In this document: in pieces, positions 14,601-21,210 of the stretch
How positions within the stretch are numbered: the first letter of the stretch is position 1
Layout: each line of letters starts with the position of its first letter
DNA from: Pseudomonadota bacterium
Lineage (GTDB): Bacteria; Myxococcota_A; Polyangia; Polyangiales; Sandaracinaceae
Assembly (NCBI GenBank): GCA_023427125.1
Contig: JAEZBP010001089.1
Span: 1-21,210, forward strand
DNA length: 21,210 nucleotides
Direction: 5' to 3'
The notes under the pieces: model-generated
The model's input: only the letters and a program-made list of their open reading frames with translations
Databases searched by the model: none
Told to the model about the DNA's origin: nothing
Program-made: the position numbers and the translations under genes

Positions 14601-16115
14601 ACCGGCGGCCGCGAGGGCGAAGTGAGGGTCTGCTCCAACTTCGACGCCGACGCCCGCGCTCTGATCGCCAGCTCGACCGATCCGGCCCCGGAGTGGGTGC
14701 CGGTCGAGTACTTCTACTGCGAGGACATCCGCGCCAGCACCCGCAGCCTCCCGGGCTGCGCGACCTTCGACGAGGGCGACACGTTCCGCGAGATCGTGCG
14801 CAACTCGGCGGAGTCGTACGAGCGCGACTACCTCTTCAGCGCGTTCCGGCGCTATCGCCGCACCTTCAGCATCAACAGCTACTTCAGCCGCCTCCTGCGC
14901 TTCATCGATCCGCTCCTCGGCATCTACGGGAACCTCATCTACCGCTACGCGGCCGACGAGGAGTTCCGCGAGCAGGAGGGAGCGTTCGGCTTCTACGACG
15001 AGTTCTTGGCGACCGCCGACATCATGAACCTGTTCGCGCGGATGCTCGCGCAGCCGTCGATCGGCTCGTACTCGTACGACGCCGGCTGGGATTACTACTA
15101 CCTCAGCAACCTCGACGTCCTCCCCGACGCGTCGCTGACGGTGCCCTTCGGCCAGGGCCGCTACCTCAACTCGATCTACCAGGGCGGCCTGACGGGCATC
15201 TACCGGATCGAGCGGGTCGGCTCGATCTACGACAGCATCATCGCGATGCAGCTGATGACGGCCCGCGGCCTGACCCCGTTCTACGGGCCTGACGTCGTCT
15301 TCCAGACGAACTTCTACGACATCTTCCCGAACGAGATGCAGCAGATCTTCACCGGGATGATCGGCTCGCGCCCGCAGGACTACATGCCGCGCGTGCAGTG
15401 CGCGCCCGGCAGCGTCTTCCCGCGCTGCAACAACCCGCGCGTCGTCTACATGGACTTCTACCGCGGCGACTGCTCGGTCGATCCGGCGACGGGCGAGCCC
15501 CGCACCGATACGTGCCGGCCGCACCCCGCCGAGGTCACGTATCGAGACCTCGAGGTCCTGAACGGCGGCACGCGCTTCTTCCTGCAGTCGTACGCGGCCA
15601 TCTTCAGCCTCGCGAGCTTCCCCATCTACTACGACACCTCGTTCCAGAATCAGATGTTCCTGTGCATCGAGGGCCAGGGCGACTGCTTCGCGCCGGAAGA
15701 CGGGGCGGACGAGGACGTGGACTACGTGCGCTACACGAGCCGGCGGTTCGGCAAGAGCTTCCTCGCCTGGCAGGTGGACGCGTCCGAGGGCGTGGCCGAG
15801 CAGACCTCGATCGCGTTCGTCATGGTGAAGGAGGCGCGCGACCTCGAGTTCATCGTGCGCATGCTCCGCACCTATCGCGGCGACTTCCTCCCCGGGGACC
15901 CCGCACCGAGCCTGTCGCACCTCACGGCCGAGGAGCAGACGCAGCTGGCGGCGATCGGCTACGAGCTGCCGACCAGCGAGACGCAGATCCAGGTCGAGAT
16001 CGATCGGCTGGACGAGCGCGTGCGCTCCCTCGAGTCCTTCTTCAACTACCTGATCCAGCTTCAGCGGGCGTACGGGATCGAGTTCCCGTTCCTCTACCAG
16101 CGTCCGGAGATCTGA
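11622..16115 (+). CDS. Large surface lipoprotein with metzincin zinc-protease core (paralogue 1)
   Basis: This 1497-residue protein has a lipoprotein signal peptide ending in LMAGC (Cys21). The N-terminal region has 'RIRWVIDEDFLYAYR' (83-95) and 'RVDWSSNL', and aligns with the next gene product. The catalytic core has HEMGHCLGLRH: H810, E811, H814, G817, H820 form the metzincin HExxHxxGxxH site, with a Met-turn 'SSVMDY' (M891) 71 residues after the third His. A Cys pair motif 'GGERCESDAECP' follows near 956. The long C-terminal region has 'FYDIFPNEM' (1231-1239) and ends in a charged helical stretch, possibly coiled coil. It probably acts as a zinc endopeptidase on the outer membrane or in the periplasm. 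It resembles bacterial M10-like zinc-dependent proteases loosely; substrate unknown. The next gene starts 13 bases after its stop. Confidence 0.85.
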   Translation: MRRLGNTVVLLGAISVLMAGCGNAQPPINRVGVNVVEKSAFTGSWYMHRTVIDMEYEASPLGFVGDNAGDGTGGFLGFTIPRIRWVIDEDFLYAYRDYELVADPEDPFNVRGDEDEDFLGQPVAAFRIESHFDIQRTYNSVTGEQQNVVVEDTADRHWYERQFMRVDWSSNLISGHFGNSHNLTELFGSVTRAPVDLFVQDASQFPDAYRPQFHFMSCAGADDEECDPNDRDWATDYRQGDLYSMSFVTQEILSPGAIAPYGTICRWSDDVAQFFPGAPECASVAIWVRTSFLRVSDRRDYQPVGWTNDRFNRAGYFALDRPTYDRSNDAGDPSFGFTDFTNQSANRHNIWARWFERTPGPDGVAGTDDDEIARDAEGRPVLVPYAERDVRRIVWYTSTELPAHLIKPSFELVSEWNAVFMTTVRQLKGTAAPAYPAIPCQSDDPGGYCYCQTHPDSGEVLNPTCAGQYDPFESPAAAAARGVTAPFDCYAALVDEAGEVVGDALSAEPDWNDLGVGDSDFSGWFDVAMVGDECVNELRVNTCHLGNVDEWPTLDCQQRGDIRFKLLSFVDQPGTPFLGVAQLRGDPITGEILVGDANIGGPAMNVQRTRALEAYDIINGNIAQGEYYTGEDVRAYLNSVEHVSLPATPRIDFSAAMRIGAELDPVGRAGIDRTMSRAMERAELLRGPDGRAAIMTDRLQRLAGTDIERRLVSGMEGYVLSGMDQMPTGASPDTLDDRLMDMASPFRRDFQDRMAETHDFHTRLGLSNMILPNQYTDDSVLAFVNQHRDWSRVRVEFELDRRLYRDTQVHEMGHCLGLRHHFGGTADPHNYFDGYYTINDEFPLPDPTTFDVDGTPGLSPAEQIAFEDAYAEAHRLRELAGIDQWMNSSVMDYTPNWYQRINGAAPHDYMAISLGYGDIVDIYHNVAAADGSARSPLRIEEIHRVNTQRVGIKYYQGGERCESDAECPYNPAGARGGELLPANASSGLVQTCVTGGREGEVRVCSNFDADARALIASSTDPAPEWVPVEYFYCEDIRASTRSLPGCATFDEGDTFREIVRNSAESYERDYLFSAFRRYRRTFSINSYFSRLLRFIDPLLGIYGNLIYRYAADEEFREQEGAFGFYDEFLATADIMNLFARMLAQPSIGSYSYDAGWDYYYLSNLDVLPDASLTVPFGQGRYLNSIYQGGLTGIYRIERVGSIYDSIIAMQLMTARGLTPFYGPDVVFQTNFYDIFPNEMQQIFTGMIGSRPQDYMPRVQCAPGSVFPRCNNPRVVYMDFYRGDCSVDPATGEPRTDTCRPHPAEVTYRDLEVLNGGTRFFLQSYAAIFSLASFPIYYDTSFQNQMFLCIEGQGDCFAPEDGADEDVDYVRYTSRRFGKSFLAWQVDASEGVAEQTSIAFVMVKEARDLEFIVRMLRTYRGDFLPGDPAPSLSHLTAEEQTQLAAIGYELPTSETQIQVEIDRLDERVRSLESFFNYLIQLQRAYGIEFPFLYQRPEI

Positions 16116-16123
16116 GGGAGGAG
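16116..16123 (+). promoter_or_regulatory. Strong ribosome-binding site of the second lipoprotein
   Basis: GGGAGGAG begins right after the stop of paralogue 1 and ends five bases before ATG 16129. A second, weaker GGAG (16183-16186) sits eight bases before an internal ATG at 16195, which would give a more usual signal-peptide length. Confidence 0.65.
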
Positions 16124-16128
16124 CCACC

Positions 16129-19100
16129 ATGCAGAGCACGAACACTCTCCAGCAGAATCACCGGACGACGACCATGACCACCGGAGCTCGCACGATGCGG
16201 TACGGAGCCCTGATCAGCGTGCTCAGCGCGCTCGCCCTCAGCCTGCCCGGCTGCGCCGAGCCGGGCGGCCTGATCGATCGCACGCAGGCCAACCTCGTCG
16301 ACAAGAGCGTCTTCGAGGGCGAGTGGTGGTACATGCGCACCGTCGTCGACATCGACGACGACGCGGCATGGGCCATCCAGCAGGCCGGCGCCGGAGCGCC
16401 CTGGCCGGGGGCGATGTCCTCTTACGACCTCTCCCACCCGGGCTCGGGCAATGCGCACCGCATCCGCTGGGTGATCGACGAGGGCTTCCTCTACGCGTAC
16501 CGCTCGACCGAGACGGTGCCCGGCGCGTCGGACGACGCGGACAGCGGGGAGTACCTGGGAGCCGCCATCGCGATCTTCGCGATCGACGGCCACGTCGACG
16601 TCCGCCGCGAGTACAGCTCCGTGACGGGCGAGCCGACGAACGTCATCGTCGAGAGCCAGGATCGGCGCTGGTACGATCGGCAGTACGTCCGCGTCGACTG
16701 GTCGCGCAACCTCGTGACCATGGGCGTGTTCGGCCCCGGCCTCGACCTCGAGGAGATCTTCGGCCAGTTCCGCCGCGAGTCGGTGGCCAACTTCGTTCAG
16801 GAGGGCGGCGATCACCGCGTGCCCGACAGCTGGCGCCCGACCTTCGTCCGTGTGGTCGACGACCCGAACTACCGCTTTCTGGAGGAGTGGCCCTCCGATC
16901 AGCGCGACACCGTCCACTACATGTCGTTCGTGACGAACGAGCTCTGGACACCCCTCAACTGCCTCGGGACGACGTGCAACAGCTCCCTGCGCCTCAGCGT
17001 GCGCAGCGCGTTCCTGCGGGTGCCCCCGGAGCACGAGTACGCCACCGAGACGCTGCCGAACAGCGAGTACGATCGCTTCGGCGTCATCCGCACCGAGCAG
17101 CGCACCTACATCCGCGGCGGCGGCGACCGCTCCTCGCTCGGCATCCACTGCGACGCACGCTGCGCCGCGAGCTGCGAGGTGCTGACCTGCACCAACGATG
17201 TCGACTGCGGTGACGGCGGATCCTGCACGCGCGGCGTGTGCCGGGCCGGGACGTACGACGCCCCCGAGTGCGGCACGGGTGGTCTCTGCACCATCAGCTA
17301 TGACGCAGGCTGGGGCCGCTCCTTCGGGACCTGCAGCGCGGGCGTGGCGGAGGACGCGGATGACTGCGGCGCGGGCACGATGTGCGACTACGGCGCGGGC
17401 ACGTGCGCGGACAACCTCGACGCGGACTGCGGCCCGGGCGTCTGCGACGTGGCCACCAACATGTGCCAGGGCGGCCTCACTCCCGAGTACGGAGAGACCG
17501 ACTTCCTGACCTACTACCGCCTGCGCCACAACACGTTCTCCGACTCGCTCACCGAGCAGGAGTGCGTGGCGGACTGGCAGTGCGACGGGCGCTACACGGA
17601 CAGGCCGTCCAACGGCTCGCGGTGCGATCCCGCGGCGGGCCGCTGCACCATCCCGATGGCCGAGCGGCCCACCCGCCCCGTCTACTACCACCTCAGCGCT
17701 CACTACCCGCGCTTCCTCGTGCGCAACGCCTTCGAGGTGACCTCGTCGTGGAATGAGTCGTTCATGCGCGCCAACCGCGAGCTGCAGGGGCAGCCGATCC
17801 CGGGGCAGCAGGCCGACGGGACGATGAGCCTGCCGCGTGTGGCATGCCAGAGCGACAACCCGACGGACTACTGCTTCTGCGCTCGGGGCGATGGCCTGAG
17901 CGCGGCGGAGGTCGGGGACGACGGCACCTGCGCGTACCGCGAGAACTTCTTCATTCCGCCGGATGAGCGCGGCGTGGACAACCCGTACGACTGCTGGGTG
18001 GCGATCGTCGGAGCGGACGGTCAGCCGACCACCGAGACGCCGGCGGTCAACCCGACCAACCCGACCAGCTTCGACGACTATCCCACCGATGTGTACCGCT
18101 ACGCGATGGTCGGCGAGGAGTGCCTCTGGAAGCTGACGGTCAACAGCTGCGACGTGCCGGTGGCGGAGGGCGAGGCGCCCGCGCCGTGTGAAGAGCTCGG
18201 CGACATCCGCTACCAGTTCTTCAACTACGTCAGCGGCGCTGGAGCCGGCTGGTGCGGCGTCATGCAGCAGGTGCAGGACCCGACCAGCGGCGAGGCCATC
18301 TCCATCCCGATCAACATGGGCGGGCAGTGCCTCGAGAACATCGGCACCGTCGCCCTGGAGTTCTGGCCGGTCCTTCGCGGCGAGGTGCCCGAGGAGGAGT
18401 ACTACACGGGCGAGCACGTCCGCGGTTACTTCGAGAACCTCGGCAACGTGCACGTGCCCGTCGGGTATGCGCCGGCGATCGATGGCGCGGAGTACACGCC
18501 GGACGACGGAACGCGGCCTGCCGTCCCCGCCGACCTCCTCACCCACCTCAACGAGCGCTTCCAGCAGCTCGAGCCGCGCTTCGAGCAGCTCCGCGCGAGC
18601 CGCGAGGGGCGCTCTCTGATCATGAGCGATCGGCTCCGGTCACTCCAGGGGACCGAGGTCGAGCGCCGCCAGGTGGGCGCCATGGAGCTCGAGGGGCCGA
18701 CCGCCATCCAGAGCCAGAACGTGATGACCGCGACGAGCCTGGCGAACGCCTACGGCGCGAATCGGCCGACGAGCGCCCAGATGGTCGACCAGCTCTCGCC
18801 GTTCCGCGAGGGCTTCCGTGACCTCCTCCTCGCCGACCGCCGGCGCGAGATGATCCTCGCGAACGCTCACATCGAGTACGCGCGGGAGGCGATCTTCACG
18901 GCGCGCTACAACCGCTACTGGGCGGAGGTGTTCCGCGGTCGTGACCCCGCCGAGGCGCAGGTGCGCTGGATGCAGGTCCACCACGAAGCGATCATGCAGC
19001 ACGAGATGGGCCACGGGCTCGGCTTCGAGCACAACTTCGCGGCGAGCTACGACCGCGATCACTACGCCGACGGCTACTTCTCGCTCGTCACCGCGGAGGA

Positions 19101-21198
19101 CGCGGGCGGCGACTTCGTCAACGCGCTGCCGGACATCAACGACTTCGACTGCGGTCGTGACGGCCTCTGCATGGGCGACCCGGGCTACCCCGGGCCGGAC
19201 GAGACCGAGGGCGACGGCACGTACACGGGCCCCGAGCTCACGAGGTGGGCAGAGGCGCTCCGCCGTGTCCGCACCGAGCGCATGCACCTCGGCCTCGGTA
19301 ACTACACGGCCTCGAGCGTGATGGACTACGCGGGCGACCTCTCGGACCTGGCCGGCCTCGGCCGCTACGACCACGCCTCCGTGTACTTCAACTACTTCAA
19401 CATGGTGGAGACCTACGAAGGGGATCCCACCTTCCACGACGGGCGCGGCACCTCGCTCGAGGGCCTGCTCCGCTCCGACATCACGCCTCGCCGCCTGTGG
19501 AGCTACTACCGCGGTGGCGAGAGCTGCCAGGTCGACAGCGAGTGCCCGCACGCGCAGAGCTCCTCGTCGCTGGTCCCCGGCCAGCGCATCTTCCAGCGCT
19601 GCATCCGGAATCCGCGCTACAGCGAGATCCCCGAGGCCTGCGACGGAGATCGGAACTGCATCTGCTCGAGCTTCGACGAGGATCTCCTCGACCTGAGCGA
19701 CCAGGCCTACCCGGGCTTCCGGCCCGACGTCTGGGGCACCTGCCCGGATGGGTCACGCTGCAGCGACGGCGCGACCTGCGGTGACGGCTCCACGTGTGCC
19801 GCGGACGGCGTCGCCGACTACTCCGTCGTGAACTACATGTTCTGCTCGAACCCGCGCCTGAGCGACATCTCGTGGTGCAGCACGTTCGACGCTGGCGAGT
19901 CGTTCCAAGAGACGATCGATCACCAGCGGCAGCTCTGGCAGGAGAGCTACCCGCGCTCCTACTTCCGCAACTACCGCCGGGGCTTCTCGAGCGGCAGCCG
20001 CGCGACCCGCGCGATCATCGACGCCGCGAAGATGTATCAGCACCTCTTCTTCCGGTACTACTACGAGCCGGAGTTCCGCTCGGAGAGCGGCCCGCTCGGC
20101 TTCCTGGACCAGTACCTCGCGTCGATCGACGCGATGAACTGGCTCGCCGAGCTCGCGCAGCTCCCTGACGTGGGCAGCTATCGGTTGCGCAAGATCAGCG
20201 GGCCGGAAGACTGCCCGGCCACGCCCTCTCCGGCACGGACCGACTGCCGCTATGGCTACGAGCACATGGGCACCGACCTCGACATGCCGGGGTCGGACAT
20301 CAACCTCGGGCCGGGCCAGGGCTACTACCACTGGTCGCGCTATCAGGACGGCCTCTACGGCTTCTTCCGGATGGAGCGCGCGGGTGTCTTCTGGGACAAG
20401 TACATCGCGCTCCTCGCGCTCACGATCCGCGACTGGGGCCTCAGCTTCACCGTCGACGAGCGTTTCTTCATCAACTTCTACGATCTCTTCCCGAACGAGA
20501 TGACGGAGCTCTTCGGTGGCTACGTCATCAACGACCCGAGCTGGATGGCGCCGCGCGTCCGCATGGAGGGAAGTGAGCCCCAGGTTTACTACCTGAACCA
20601 CCTCATCGGGAGCTGCCGCAACCCGACGACGGGGGCGTTCCAGCCCTGCGACGCGCCTGCCGCCGAGCGCTTCCCCGACCCGCCGATCCTCGGCACCAGC
20701 AACGAGATCCTTCGTCTCTACGCGTCGATCTTCGCGCTGGCCGAGTTCCCCGTCTTCTACGACCCGTCCTTCGAGAGCCGCCTCGCGGTCTTCAAGCTGG
20801 ACAACGCGGACGGCTTCACGATCCCCGACGTGCAGCTCGACGGGCAGCCCACCTGCGCGTTCAACCAGGCGATCCCCGGCTCCGGCCACGCCCTCTGCAC
20901 GGCGGAGGAGGCCGACTACATCGTGTATACCTCCGACCGGCTGCACACGCCCTACGTCGCGGTGAAGATCCGCGAGGATCTCAACTTCAACCTCGAGGAA
21001 GGCCAGCTCGGCTTCCAGCTCCTGGCGCGGCTGAACAGCCAGCAGGAGCGGGTGCGTGAGCTGACGGCGCTCGGCGCGCTCACCCCGGCGCAGCGGCAGG
21101 AGCTGAACGAGACGCGCGCGGAGCTCAGCCGCGGCGAGTCGTTCCTCGAGGCGCTCATCGAGGTCCAGCGCATCTTCGGCATCACGTCCTGGCTCTGA
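16129..21198 (+). CDS. Large surface lipoprotein with metzincin zinc-protease core and Cys-rich inserts (paralogue 2)
   Basis: This 1689-residue protein is a paralogue of the preceding one along its length: 'RIRWVIDEGFLYAYR' (111-125), 'QYVRVDWSRNL', 'EEYYTGEHVRGY', 'FYDLFPNEM' (1450-1458) and the C-terminal helix recur in order. The lipobox is LPGC (Cys42); starting at ATG 16195 instead would make it Cys20. Catalytic HEMGHGLGFEH has H958, E959, H962, G965, H968, and the Met-turn is 'SSVMDY' (M1065). It differs from paralogue 1 by a Cys-rich insert (residues 341-446, 16 Cys, with units such as 'CTNDVDCGDGGSC'), four further Cys just after it, and a small cluster at 1205-1223. These would be disulphide-bonded outside the cytoplasm and may bind a partner. 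Probably an active exported zinc protease; substrate unknown. Confidence 0.85.
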   Translation: MQSTNTLQQNHRTTTMTTGARTMRYGALISVLSALALSLPGCAEPGGLIDRTQANLVDKSVFEGEWWYMRTVVDIDDDAAWAIQQAGAGAPWPGAMSSYDLSHPGSGNAHRIRWVIDEGFLYAYRSTETVPGASDDADSGEYLGAAIAIFAIDGHVDVRREYSSVTGEPTNVIVESQDRRWYDRQYVRVDWSRNLVTMGVFGPGLDLEEIFGQFRRESVANFVQEGGDHRVPDSWRPTFVRVVDDPNYRFLEEWPSDQRDTVHYMSFVTNELWTPLNCLGTTCNSSLRLSVRSAFLRVPPEHEYATETLPNSEYDRFGVIRTEQRTYIRGGGDRSSLGIHCDARCAASCEVLTCTNDVDCGDGGSCTRGVCRAGTYDAPECGTGGLCTISYDAGWGRSFGTCSAGVAEDADDCGAGTMCDYGAGTCADNLDADCGPGVCDVATNMCQGGLTPEYGETDFLTYYRLRHNTFSDSLTEQECVADWQCDGRYTDRPSNGSRCDPAAGRCTIPMAERPTRPVYYHLSAHYPRFLVRNAFEVTSSWNESFMRANRELQGQPIPGQQADGTMSLPRVACQSDNPTDYCFCARGDGLSAAEVGDDGTCAYRENFFIPPDERGVDNPYDCWVAIVGADGQPTTETPAVNPTNPTSFDDYPTDVYRYAMVGEECLWKLTVNSCDVPVAEGEAPAPCEELGDIRYQFFNYVSGAGAGWCGVMQQVQDPTSGEAISIPINMGGQCLENIGTVALEFWPVLRGEVPEEEYYTGEHVRGYFENLGNVHVPVGYAPAIDGAEYTPDDGTRPAVPADLLTHLNERFQQLEPRFEQLRASREGRSLIMSDRLRSLQGTEVERRQVGAMELEGPTAIQSQNVMTATSLANAYGANRPTSAQMVDQLSPFREGFRDLLLADRRREMILANAHIEYAREAIFTARYNRYWAEVFRGRDPAEAQVRWMQVHHEAIMQHEMGHGLGFEHNFAASYDRDHYADGYFSLVTAEDAGGDFVNALPDINDFDCGRDGLCMGDPGYPGPDETEGDGTYTGPELTRWAEALRRVRTERMHLGLGNYTASSVMDYAGDLSDLAGLGRYDHASVYFNYFNMVETYEGDPTFHDGRGTSLEGLLRSDITPRRLWSYYRGGESCQVDSECPHAQSSSSLVPGQRIFQRCIRNPRYSEIPEACDGDRNCICSSFDEDLLDLSDQAYPGFRPDVWGTCPDGSRCSDGATCGDGSTCAADGVADYSVVNYMFCSNPRLSDISWCSTFDAGESFQETIDHQRQLWQESYPRSYFRNYRRGFSSGSRATRAIIDAAKMYQHLFFRYYYEPEFRSESGPLGFLDQYLASIDAMNWLAELAQLPDVGSYRLRKISGPEDCPATPSPARTDCRYGYEHMGTDLDMPGSDINLGPGQGYYHWSRYQDGLYGFFRMERAGVFWDKYIALLALTIRDWGLSFTVDERFFINFYDLFPNEMTELFGGYVINDPSWMAPRVRMEGSEPQVYYLNHLIGSCRNPTTGAFQPCDAPAAERFPDPPILGTSNEILRLYASIFALAEFPVFYDPSFESRLAVFKLDNADGFTIPDVQLDGQPTCAFNQAIPGSGHALCTAEEADYIVYTSDRLHTPYVAVKIREDLNFNLEEGQLGFQLLARLNSQQERVRELTALGALTPAQRQELNETRAELSRGESFLEALIEVQRIFGITSWL

Positions 21199-21210
21199 GC
21201 ACCTGAGCGC

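Noticed and set aside
12822..16145. Very long minus-strand open frame (about 1100 codons) opposite the first lipoprotein gene
   Set aside because: It mirrors the plus-strand gene in a GC-rich genome. Its translation is rich in Arg, Val, Ala and His with no recognisable motif, while the plus strand encodes a signal peptide and a zinc site conserved in its paralogue.
16042..18546. Minus-strand open frame of about 834 codons opposite the second lipoprotein gene
   Set aside because: Same shadow effect; no domain, no ribosome-binding site, and the plus-strand frame is conserved with the neighbouring paralogue.
1..21210. tRNA, rRNA, insertion sequence, phage or attachment site
   Set aside because: I looked for transposase or integrase motifs, tRNA-like cloverleaf patterns and flanking repeats and saw none I could support.

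Overview
The window is uniformly GC-rich, with G/C strongly preferred at third codon positions, so many long open frames on the opposite strand are only shadows of real genes. The gene content suggests a large-genome deltaproteobacterium of the Myxococcota (Sandaracinaceae/Polyangia-like). It includes very long surface lipoproteins with Cys-rich inserts, an acidic Ala/Asp-rich secreted linker, a candidate sigma-54 promoter, a SMUG1-type glycosylase and a two-subunit M16 protease. This placement is an inference from gene style; the window has no rRNA or other marker to prove it.

Layout. 1-381: the C-terminal end of a family 31 glycoside hydrolase. 462-1810: two adjacent type II toxin-antitoxin modules, first Phd/YefM with RelE/ParE, then Phd with a VapC-like PIN toxin. 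Each antitoxin has a possible -10 box ending six bases before its start codon, overlapping or adjoining palindromes. 1812-6875, minus strand: gltX (glutamyl-tRNA synthetase) followed by a CPBP-family membrane protein, then separately a membrane family 2 glycosyltransferase followed by a SMUG1-type uracil-DNA glycosylase. 6947-9642, plus strand: two translationally coupled M16 genes, one with the zinc site and the other with the Arg/Tyr substrate-binding pair.

9643-10074 is the only long non-coding stretch. It holds a terminator-like hairpin, two sets of direct repeats, a near-consensus sigma-54 promoter (GG-N10-GC) and, further downstream, a sigma-70-like promoter with a perfect TTGACA box.

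10075-21198 appears to be one operon of three exported proteins. The first is a predicted outer-membrane beta-barrel with a long acidic, Ala-rich linker after its signal peptide. The next two are very large paralogous lipoproteins (1497 and 1689 residues). Both carry an intact metzincin zinc site (HExxHxxGxxH) and a Met-turn (SVMDY) in the middle of long conserved flanking regions. I regard this barrel plus tandem lipoprotein-metzincin cassette, with its elaborate promoter region, as the most likely undescribed system here. Its substrate and function cannot be read from the sequence.
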